64,000 nt of DNA, taken from positions 310,001-374,000 of the forward strand of contig NZ_BAABDF010000003.1 of assembly GCF_039539485.1 (NCBI RefSeq). The letters run 5' to 3'. Origin of the DNA: Celeribacter arenosi. Its GTDB lineage: Bacteria > Pseudomonadota > Alphaproteobacteria > Rhodobacterales > Rhodobacteraceae. Both the position numbers and the translations under genes were made by a program. Shown here in pieces: positions 26,096-34,047 of this stretch (the first letter of the stretch is position 1; the number at the start of each line of letters is the position of its first letter). Under the pieces are notes generated by a model. That model saw nothing but the letters and a program-made list of their open reading frames with translations. It was not told where the DNA came from and searched no databases.

Positions 26096-29000
26096 ATGGT
26101 CTCTTTTCTATATGGATCAAAATACGGGGCGTCGGATGATATCCTTTTCGAAGGCATCTCCGACCTGCAGACCGTTGAGGTAAACGGGGTCACCTACCTC
26201 TATGCCGTGAACACGGCCCATGATCTGGTCGCATCCTTCAGCCTCTCCGCCGATTTCAACACCCTCACCCACATCAACGACCGCTCGGTCACCTCCTACA
26301 ACGGTGACGTCTCGGGCATGGCGATCGCTGACCTCGACGGCACGCTGGTGCTCGCGCCGACCGGATCCACGTCACTCTCCTTCGGCTTTTACGTCCTGCG
26401 CGCTGACGGCGGCATCGGCGGCTATCACCGCACGCTCGACAATGCCCCCGCCTTCACCACCCTCGCCTTTAGCGAAACCGCAACCGGCAGCTCCCTCGCC
26501 ATCGGCGTGCTGCGCGACAGCGACGAAATCGGCGTCTACCGCACCGACACCGGCACCTCCCTGACCCAAATCGGCTCGCTGCCCGCAACGGGGCTCGCCG
26601 ACAGCACGATCACCACCTTCACGCAGGGCGGCCAAACCTACGTCGCCCTCGCCTCGCGCGTGGACAACAGCGTCACACTCTACCGGCTCTCCGACGATGG
26701 CACGCTGCTGCGCACCTCCGAATACGGCGCGAATTACCAACTCGGCCTCAATACCCCTGTCGACATGCAAACCGTGACCATCGGGGATCAAACCTACCTG
26801 CTCGTTGCCGGTCAGGAGAGCGACTCCCTCACCGTCCTCGGCATAGACGCCGACGGCGCGATGAACCTCGTCGACCACGCCATCGGCAGCACCGCCACCC
26901 GCCTGCACCAACTCACCGTCATGGAGCAGATCGAGGTCAAAGGGCACCACTTCGTCATCGTGGGCGGCGGCGCGGATGGTCTGACCCTGTTGGAGGTCCT
27001 CCCTGACGGACACCTGATCACCCACGGCTCGATCGCCGACACCAATGCAATGACGCTCGACAACGTCTCCGCCCTCGTGGTGACCGAGGCCAATGGCCAG
27101 ATCAACGTCTTCGTGGCTTCCGAAACAGAGGTCGGCGTGACCCGCCTGACCATTCCGACCGACACGCTCGGCACTTTGGTGACGGGCACGCAGGCCGGTG
27201 AAACCCTGATCGGCTCGGCCCTGTCGGACACGATTTTTGGCGCAGGCGGGGGTGACAACCTGCTCGGCCTTTCAGGCGATGACATCCTCGTCGACGGCAC
27301 CGGCGCCGACAGCATGACCGGCGGCGCCGGCGCGGATCGTTTCGTGTTCAACGCGGACGGCAAAACCGACACGATCACCGATTTTTCCATCACGCAGGAC
27401 CGCCTCGACCTGTCGGCTTTCCCGCTCCTGCGCTCCGTGGACCAACTCAACATCATCCCCACCGCCACAGGCGCGCGCGTCACCTATGGCGACGAGACAA
27501 TCGAAATCCATAGCGACACAGGATACCCGATCCTCCCCGACCAACTGCGCGCCCGCATCGACCTCCCCCTTTCGCACATCACGGAAGGCGCCAGCGCGCC
27601 GGGCGAAGTTTTCACCGGCACCACTGGCAACGACATCCTGACCGGATCGGGCGCGGGCGATCTGTTCGAGGCATGGGATGGCGACGACATTCTCGTCGGC
27701 ATGGGCGGCGCGGACAGCTATGTGGGCGGGGCAGGGCACGACACCGTCGACTTCTCGTGGTCGCAGCGCGGCGTCACAATCGACCTGCTCGCCGCACAGC
27801 TCAACACCGGCGACGCCTTCGCCAGCCACTTTGACGGCATCGAAGCCTTCATCACCTCCGACCTCGCCGACGAATTCTACGGTGATGATGACGCCAACCA
27901 CGTCAATCTCGGCGACGGGAGCGACATCGCAGAGGGCCGTGGCGGCGACGATTATTTGAACGGTGGGCGCAACAATGATCTGCTGCGCGGTGGCGACGGC
28001 AACGACACCCTCTTAGGCGGCCACGGCCGCGACACGCTCTACGGCGATGCAGGCGACGACGTCCTCGATGGCGGCACCAAAGACGATGTACTCCACGGCG
28101 GCGATGGCAATGACACCCTGCACGGTGGCAGCGACGACGACATCATGTATGGCGACGCAGGCAACGACACGTTCACAGGCAGCAACGGCGTCGATTTCTA
28201 CGATGGCGGCACGGGCCGCGACACCGTCGACTACTCCGAAGAATCCGAATTCGTCGACGTCGACCTCGCCGACGGTCAGGGCACCGATGGCGCGGCGCTC
28301 GGCGAAACCCTGATCTCCATCGAAAACCTGATCGGCACCGCCTTCGCCGACCACCTCTCCGGCTCATCCGCCGCCAACGAACTCCACGGCGGCGCGGGCA
28401 ACGACTACCTATCCGGCATGGAAGGCGACGATGTGATCTATGGCGACGACGGCGACGACTGGATCATCGGCGGCACCGGTTCAAACATCCTCGACGGTGG
28501 TGCAGGCATGGACACAGTCGACTACTCGAGTGCGGCTCTGCGAATAACACTCAACCTCTTTGTGCCCGACTCGAATTTCGGCGCGGCCGCAGGTGACACC
28601 TTTTCGAGTATTGAGAACGTCATCGGCACCACCTTTGACGACGTTATTATAGGTTCTGACAACGATAATTTTATCTTTGGTGGCGCAGGTGACGATCGCC
28701 TCTTCGGACGCGACGGCGACGATAGATTCGAATACTCGGCAGGCGCCGATTACATTAATGGTGGTTCGGGCTCTGACTCCATGAGCTACGCTTCCGCAAA
28801 TGGCGCTGTTCGAGTTTGGCTGGCCGATCCGGTCCGCAATGCAGGAGAAGCAGCGGGCGATGAACTCTACTCCATCGAAAATCTAGAAGGCACGGACTTC
28901 GACGACCGCCTACTGGGCACGGATGGCGCAAATATCATGATCGACGGGTCAGGCGACGACGTCGTTTACGGGTACGCAGGAAAAGACACATTTATGTGGT

Positions 29001-30097
29001 CCAATGGGGCCGACTACCTCCACGGAGGCTCAGGTACCGACACGATGGATTACTCCAAGGCCACCGAACGCGCCGTTGTTTATCTGGACGAGCCTGAGCG
29101 AAATGGCGGAAGCGCCTCGGGTGACACACTGATTTTGATAGAGGATCTTATTGGCTCCGCATTCGACGACGTGCTCGTTGGAACGGCCGGGAATAATACG
29201 TTTTACGGCGGCGCGGGTAATGACCGACTTTGTGGCTATGGCGGAGCCGATACGTTTATCTCTTCCGAAGGCGCGGATACCATCTATGGGGGGGGTGGCA
29301 GGGACCATTTGACGTTTGCCGACGCAAATACGGGTATCATAATTCGCCTACTCGAAACCGATAGGAATAGCGGAGCGGCCTCGGGATACGAGTTGTACTC
29401 CATTGAGGACATAACGGGCACCTCTTTTGACGACTTGATCCTAGGAGACGACGTTAGCAATGCAATCGTTGACGGCGCAGGAAACGACCATATCTGTGGG
29501 TATGGCGGCAACGATTTCTTCTTCCATTCTGATGGATACGACTCATATTACGGCGGTGACGGCTCCGATACGATGTCCTTCCTAACGGCCACAGAGGGAG
29601 TGACGATCTGGCTGGGCGATAATAGTTTGAACGCCGGTGCAGCCGCACAGGATCTATTCTACTCGATCGAAAACATAGACGGTACAAACTTTGATGATGT
29701 CATCGTGGGCTCAAACGCCGCAAACACCGTCACTGGCGGAGATGGCAACGACACGATCTCGACCCTCGGTGGTCGCGATGTCATAGACAGCGGCGCAGGC
29801 AACGACCGCCTGGCAGGCGGTGGCGGCACAAATACGCTCACTGGTGGAGCGGGCAATGACACGTTTGTTTTTGAACGCGGCCGCGACACCGTGATGGACT
29901 TTGATCCGGCCATGGACGACCTCGTTTTTGCGTCCTCATGGGCGAGCGGAAATCATGCCACCGATATCGACATACTACGAGCGAGCGCGACTGACACAGA
30001 CGCTGGCCTTATCATCGATCTCGGTTCGCTCGGTGTCATTACTCTGGTCGGAGTGACGGGTTTCTCCTCGATCGAGGCGTCAATCTCCTTCGCCTGA
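26096..30097 (+). CDS. Large RTX (hemolysin-type calcium-binding repeat) secreted protein
   Basis: The 1333-residue acidic protein has no Sec signal. Residues 1 to about 360 form a repeat-rich beta-propeller-like region (pattern VEVNGVTYLYAVN, VTIGDQTYLLVAG). From about 375 on come RTX nonapeptides (GGxGxDxxx, for example GGAGADRFVF, GGDGNDTLLGG), which bind Ca2+ after type I secretion. Residues about 780-1220 consist of an 88-residue unit repeated at exactly 264-bp spacing, each with a SIE-x3-GT-x-FDD core. The tail (NDTFVFERGRDTVMDFDPAMDDLVF) is typical of type I secretion substrates. No type I secretion genes are adjacent. Codon use becomes less C-ending after about 28520. Confidence 0.85.
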   Translation: MVSFLYGSKYGASDDILFEGISDLQTVEVNGVTYLYAVNTAHDLVASFSLSADFNTLTHINDRSVTSYNGDVSGMAIADLDGTLVLAPTGSTSLSFGFYVLRADGGIGGYHRTLDNAPAFTTLAFSETATGSSLAIGVLRDSDEIGVYRTDTGTSLTQIGSLPATGLADSTITTFTQGGQTYVALASRVDNSVTLYRLSDDGTLLRTSEYGANYQLGLNTPVDMQTVTIGDQTYLLVAGQESDSLTVLGIDADGAMNLVDHAIGSTATRLHQLTVMEQIEVKGHHFVIVGGGADGLTLLEVLPDGHLITHGSIADTNAMTLDNVSALVVTEANGQINVFVASETEVGVTRLTIPTDTLGTLVTGTQAGETLIGSALSDTIFGAGGGDNLLGLSGDDILVDGTGADSMTGGAGADRFVFNADGKTDTITDFSITQDRLDLSAFPLLRSVDQLNIIPTATGARVTYGDETIEIHSDTGYPILPDQLRARIDLPLSHITEGASAPGEVFTGTTGNDILTGSGAGDLFEAWDGDDILVGMGGADSYVGGAGHDTVDFSWSQRGVTIDLLAAQLNTGDAFASHFDGIEAFITSDLADEFYGDDDANHVNLGDGSDIAEGRGGDDYLNGGRNNDLLRGGDGNDTLLGGHGRDTLYGDAGDDVLDGGTKDDVLHGGDGNDTLHGGSDDDIMYGDAGNDTFTGSNGVDFYDGGTGRDTVDYSEESEFVDVDLADGQGTDGAALGETLISIENLIGTAFADHLSGSSAANELHGGAGNDYLSGMEGDDVIYGDDGDDWIIGGTGSNILDGGAGMDTVDYSSAALRITLNLFVPDSNFGAAAGDTFSSIENVIGTTFDDVIIGSDNDNFIFGGAGDDRLFGRDGDDRFEYSAGADYINGGSGSDSMSYASANGAVRVWLADPVRNAGEAAGDELYSIENLEGTDFDDRLLGTDGANIMIDGSGDDVVYGYAGKDTFMWSNGADYLHGGSGTDTMDYSKATERAVVYLDEPERNGGSASGDTLILIEDLIGSAFDDVLVGTAGNNTFYGGAGNDRLCGYGGADTFISSEGADTIYGGGGRDHLTFADANTGIIIRLLETDRNSGAASGYELYSIEDITGTSFDDLILGDDVSNAIVDGAGNDHICGYGGNDFFFHSDGYDSYYGGDGSDTMSFLTATEGVTIWLGDNSLNAGAAAQDLFYSIENIDGTNFDDVIVGSNAANTVTGGDGNDTISTLGGRDVIDSGAGNDRLAGGGGTNTLTGGAGNDTFVFERGRDTVMDFDPAMDDLVFASSWASGNHATDIDILRASATDTDAGLIIDLGSLGVITLVGVTGFSSIEASISFA

Positions 30098-30115
30098 ACC
30101 GCCGCGCATAGCCCG

Positions 30116-31033
30116 TTAAATGCGCCCCAATGCCGCCGCGAGATAGAGCGACACCGTGCCGATCCGAGATTGGCGAACCAACCCCGCCGCCCGCACCGCG
30201 CCCAATGCCTTCACCCCGCGCGCCGCGCGCGCCGCGACGAACCGGTCGAAGGTCGCGCAGGCCTCGGGCGTCAAATGGGGGCGCATCGCCTCCAGAGCCA
30301 CGGTGTTCTCATCATTCCATCCCGCAAACCGTCCGGTGAACAGCCCTCTGATCCGCGCCATCTTCGCCTTGAATCCGGTGTTCGACCCGATCAGGTTTTG
30401 CCCGTGCTGGCGATAGTGCAGACAGGGTTCGGGATCATAAATCACCGGCAGTCCCGCGCCCGTGGCGATCTGATAGGCCCACCAATCATGCACGGCGGGC
30501 AGCCGTTTCTTTGGCGTAAGCGCCAATAGATCACGCAACCGTCGATCAAAGACCATGGTATTGCCGCCCGCGAGGCTCTGCACCAAAGCATTCTCGAAAG
30601 ACGGCGATTTGCGGAAATGCGACGAGGTGCCCAAGGGCGCCCCGTCTTCGCCCACATAGGCGGTCCGCCCGCCAACCAGAGCCGCCCCCTCTGCCAACTG
30701 CGCCAATCGCACCGCCAGATGATCGGGCATCCACACATCGTCCTGATCGCAAAACGCAAAATAATCCGCGTCGATTTCGGGCCGCGCACAAAGCGACAGG
30801 AAATTTGCCGCCGATGTGCCCCGTCGCGGACCGTCCACCAAATGCACCTGCCCGGGATGGGCCTCTGCAAAATGTTCCACAATCGCGCGGGTGCCATCGG
30901 TGGATCCGTCATCGCTCACCCAGAGGGCCCAGTCTTTGTGGGTCTGCGCCGCGATGGACCGTAGCTGTTCGCCGATAAAACGCGCGCCATTGTAGCTCGC
31001 CAACAGGATCGCGACCGAGCGGCCCTGCGCCAT
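30116..31033 (-). CDS. Family 2 glycosyltransferase
   Basis: The 305-residue protein has the GT-A fold signature: VAILLASYNGARFI at residues 7-20, SDDGSTDGT at about 40-48 and the metal-binding DQDD in FAFCDQDDVWMP. A later HDWWAYQIA segment resembles rhamnosyl-type transferases of surface polysaccharide pathways. The ATG starts 1 nt after the kpsM stop on the same strand, so it is coupled to the capsule export permease. Sugar donor and acceptor are unknown. Confidence 0.88.
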   Translation of the reverse strand: MAQGRSVAILLASYNGARFIGEQLRSIAAQTHKDWALWVSDDGSTDGTRAIVEHFAEAHPGQVHLVDGPRRGTSAANFLSLCARPEIDADYFAFCDQDDVWMPDHLAVRLAQLAEGAALVGGRTAYVGEDGAPLGTSSHFRKSPSFENALVQSLAGGNTMVFDRRLRDLLALTPKKRLPAVHDWWAYQIATGAGLPVIYDPEPCLHYRQHGQNLIGSNTGFKAKMARIRGLFTGRFAGWNDENTVALEAMRPHLTPEACATFDRFVAARAARGVKALGAVRAAGLVRQSRIGTVSLYLAAALGRI

Positions 31034-31034
31034 G

Positions 31035-31886
31035 CTACAGGTTCTCCATCAGATCGCGGTAATAGCGGTTGAGCAAAATCAACCCCGTCACAAGGCACAC
31101 CAGCGCGAAGAGATAGACATAGGTCAGGTCCACATAATCGCCGCGATAACTGTTGTAGAACCCTTTGCGCATTTGCCCGACCACATGCACGATGGGATTG
31201 TATTCCAACCATGCGCGATAGGGCTGGGGAACGGCTTCGTGCAGAAACAGCACGCCCGAAATGAACACCAACGGGCGGTTGACCGCGTTCCAGAATTGCT
31301 CGAACAGCGGCGATGCGGTCGATAGCGCACAGGCCAGCGCACCGACCCCCAACCCCAAAACCGCCGCCGCCGAAATCCCCGCCAGAACCTCCACGGGGCG
31401 GAACACAGAATTGGTCTGCGAGGCCATAACCAGAACCCCGATCACCACCGAAAAGATGATCACCTGCGTCAACGCCGTCAGGATAAAACGCGCCAAAAGC
31501 GCATCAACATAGGTCACAGACGGATAGCTCAAAAGCTGGCGCGAATACTTCAACGAACCGGTGATTTTCGACTCGACCTCACGGTAGATCGTGTAGGGAA
31601 ACAGCCCCGTCGCATAGAACAGGGCAAAGCTCGTCCCCAAGGGCGGCGAGCGCAGCGCGAGCGAAAACACCACCGACATCAATATGATACCCATGACCGG
31701 CGTAACGATAGCGTAGAGATAGGCGAGGCGCGATTTCCCGTAGGTCGTCGCCATTTCACGGATCAGCAACGCCGACGTCGCGCGCACCAGAGAGCGCAGC
31801 ATTGAGCGCCCTGCAACCGGCTGCGGGGTCACCGCCCGTAGGGGTTTTCTCGGTGCTGCGCCTTGGGCCGCGTCCTGGTCGTCCAT
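31035..31886 (-). CDS. kpsM: Capsular polysaccharide ABC exporter permease (KpsM type)
   Basis: The inner-membrane protein has six hydrophobic segments and the ABC-2 polysaccharide exporter pattern (LIREMATTYGKSRLAYLYAIVTPVMGIILMSVVFS, FYNSYRGDYVDLTYVY). With the ATPase KpsT and the adaptor KpsE, encoded divergently, it would export a surface polysaccharide. I prefer the ATG at 31886 (283 residues); a GTG at 31940 would add 18 residues but has no better ribosome site. The divergent spacer to kpsE is only about 80 bp and must hold both promoters. Confidence 0.85.
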   Translation of the reverse strand: MDDQDAAQGAAPRKPLRAVTPQPVAGRSMLRSLVRATSALLIREMATTYGKSRLAYLYAIVTPVMGIILMSVVFSLALRSPPLGTSFALFYATGLFPYTIYREVESKITGSLKYSRQLLSYPSVTYVDALLARFILTALTQVIIFSVVIGVLVMASQTNSVFRPVEVLAGISAAAVLGLGVGALACALSTASPLFEQFWNAVNRPLVFISGVLFLHEAVPQPYRAWLEYNPIVHVVGQMRKGFYNSYRGDYVDLTYVYLFALVCLVTGLILLNRYYRDLMENL

Positions 31887-31967
31887 GCCGTCCGTCGTGA
31901 CTTTGTTCTTTTGAACCCGTGCCAACTGATATAGATACACAAGGGTCCAGGCAACGAGTTAGTATAA

Positions 31968-33341
31968 ATGTCCGCCAAAGCCGACCCCACGGACGGGCCG
32001 CCCCTGACGCCCTACGAGCAAGAAATGCAAGAGCGCCGTCGCCGCCAGGAAGCGCACCGTGCGCGGGTGAAATCCGCGGGCGAAACGGCGGAGACCGATA
32101 TGCAAGATACCCCCGAAAAGGTCCCTGCCGACACGACCGGCGCAGCGGCAAAAGCCGGCGGCGCGAAAAAACACGCACCTACCAAGGATTTCAAAGGCCC
32201 CAACCGCGACCGCATGAAACCCGTCGCGGCACCCGCCCGCCTGCGCCGCCGTCACGTCACCCTGATGGCGAGTTTCGTGGCCTTCGTCCTGCTGCCCGTC
32301 GCGCTCTCGGCGTGGTATCTCTACACGCTGGCCTCCGATCAATTCGTCTCGCGCGTCGGGTTTACCGTGCGCACCGAAGACGTCGCATCCTCCTCTGATC
32401 TGCTGTCCGGCTTCACCTCACTGAGCGGTGGAAAAGCCTCCGACAGCGACATTTTGTTCAGCTACCTGCGCTCGCAAACCCTCGTCGAAGACCTCGACGA
32501 ACGCATCGACCTGCGCTCGCTGTTCTCCAAACCGGAACGCGATTTCTACTTCGGCTTTGACCCCGCCGGCACGATCGAGGACCTCACCGAGCACTGGCAG
32601 CGCATGGTCAAAGTCTACTACGACGAAGGCTCCGGTCTGATGGAATTGCAGGTCAACGCCTTCTCCGCCGAGGACGCCACCCTGATCGCAAATGAACTGC
32701 TCGCCCTATCGAGCACCCTCGTCAATGAACTCAACGCGCAGGCCCGCGCGGATTCGACCCGCTACGCGCGCGAAGAACTCGAAAAGGCGCTCGAGCGGCT
32801 CAAAGAGTCGCGCCGCTCCGTTCTGGCGTTTCGCAATGAAAACCAGATCGTCGACCCGAACGCCGACATCGCCTCGCAAAACAGCCTGATCACAACGCTG
32901 CAACAACAACTCGCCGAAACGCTCATCGAATACGATCTGCTCGCGGCCTCCACCAACCGCGAAAACGACCCGCGCATCCAACCGCTGCGCCAACGCATCG
33001 ACGTGATCCGCGACCGTATCCGCCAGGAACGCTCCAAATTCGGCGCAGGCACCGACGAAGACGGCGGCGCCTTCTCCGAACTGATCTCCGAATACGAAGG
33101 GCTCAGCGTCGAACGCGAATTCGCCGAGCAATCCTATATCTCCGCCCTCGCCGCCTTCGATAGCGCGCAGGCCGAGGCAGGCCGTCAAAGCCGCTACCTC
33201 GCCACCTTCATCGCGCCCACTCAGGCCGAACGCTCGACCCATCCCAAACGCGCCCGCCTGCTCGCGCTCACCGCGGTCTTCGCGCTCCTGATCTGGGCGA
33301 CCGGCGCGCTGATGTATTACGCCGTGCGCGACCGACGCTAA
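31968..33341 (+). CDS. kpsE: Capsule polysaccharide export inner-membrane protein (KpsE/CtrB type)
   Basis: The 457-residue protein has a cytoplasmic, charged, low-complexity N-terminus (about 90 residues), a membrane segment near residues 98-120, a long periplasmic part with coiled coil (ARYAREELEKALERLKESRRSVLAF-like helices) and a second membrane segment at about 435-452. This is the PCP-3 architecture of KpsE/BexC/CtrB, which bridges the inner-membrane exporter to the outer-membrane channel. kpsT follows after 6 bp. No outer-membrane KpsD-like gene or KpsC/KpsS is nearby. Confidence 0.85.
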   Translation: MSAKADPTDGPPLTPYEQEMQERRRRQEAHRARVKSAGETAETDMQDTPEKVPADTTGAAAKAGGAKKHAPTKDFKGPNRDRMKPVAAPARLRRRHVTLMASFVAFVLLPVALSAWYLYTLASDQFVSRVGFTVRTEDVASSSDLLSGFTSLSGGKASDSDILFSYLRSQTLVEDLDERIDLRSLFSKPERDFYFGFDPAGTIEDLTEHWQRMVKVYYDEGSGLMELQVNAFSAEDATLIANELLALSSTLVNELNAQARADSTRYAREELEKALERLKESRRSVLAFRNENQIVDPNADIASQNSLITTLQQQLAETLIEYDLLAASTNRENDPRIQPLRQRIDVIRDRIRQERSKFGAGTDEDGGAFSELISEYEGLSVEREFAEQSYISALAAFDSAQAEAGRQSRYLATFIAPTQAERSTHPKRARLLALTAVFALLIWATGALMYYAVRDRR

Positions 33342-33347
33342 CCCGCC

Positions 33348-34043
33348 ATGATCCACCTTCAGGACCTTTGGAAAACCTACCGCTATGGCCGCGATCGCAC
33401 CGTGGTCGCGGCGGGCCTGAACGCGGTCTTCCCGACCGGCGTGACCGTGGGCCTTCTGGGGCGCAACGGGGCGGGCAAATCAACGCTCCTGAAAATGATC
33501 GCGGGCACAATCCAGCCGGATTCGGGGGATATCCACTCCACAGGCACCATCTCGTGGCCTATCGGATTTGGCGGCAGCTTTCACCCCGAACTGACCGGCG
33601 CGCAAAACATCCGCTTTATTGCGCGCACTTATGGCGTGGACACGGATGAGCTGACCGACTTCGTTGAGGACTTTGCCGAACTCGGCCAAAGCTTCCACCA
33701 TCCGCTGCGCACCTACTCATCGGGCATGAAATCACGACTGGTATTTGGCACCGCCATGGGCATCGGATTTGACACCTATCTGGTGGACGAAGTCACGGCC
33801 GTGGGCGATGAGGAATTCAAACGTAAATCGCAGGCTGTGTTCCGCGAACGCCTTTCCGCGGCCTCGGCGGTTTTTGTGTCGCACTCCAACCGAATGATAC
33901 TCGATCTCTGCGACGCGGGCGCGGTGATCGAAGGCGGCCACCTCTATTACTACGACGACATAAAAGAAGCGCTACATCATCACCGGTGGAACCAACAAAA
34001 CCTCAGCCGCGTCGAAGACAACGTCGCGCGCGGCAAAGGCTGA
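33348..34043 (+). CDS. kpsT: Capsular polysaccharide ABC exporter ATPase (KpsT type)
   Basis: The 231-residue ATPase has Walker A GRNGAGKST near residues 38-46, the short signature YSSGMKSRL and Walker B YLVDEVTAVGD, all typical of KpsT rather than import ATPases. It should drive KpsM. It lies 6 bp after kpsE and ends 4 bp before the oppositely oriented protease gene. Confidence 0.92.
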   Translation: MIHLQDLWKTYRYGRDRTVVAAGLNAVFPTGVTVGLLGRNGAGKSTLLKMIAGTIQPDSGDIHSTGTISWPIGFGGSFHPELTGAQNIRFIARTYGVDTDELTDFVEDFAELGQSFHHPLRTYSSGMKSRLVFGTAMGIGFDTYLVDEVTAVGDEEFKRKSQAVFRERLSAASAVFVSHSNRMILDLCDAGAVIEGGHLYYYDDIKEALHHHRWNQQNLSRVEDNVARGKG

Positions 34044-34047
34044 GCGT

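Noticed and set aside
27600..28500. Dense short DNA repeats that might suggest a CRISPR or satellite array
   Set aside because: They encode in-frame RTX nonapeptides with the GGxGxDxxx pattern; spacing is protein-driven and the repeats are imperfect.
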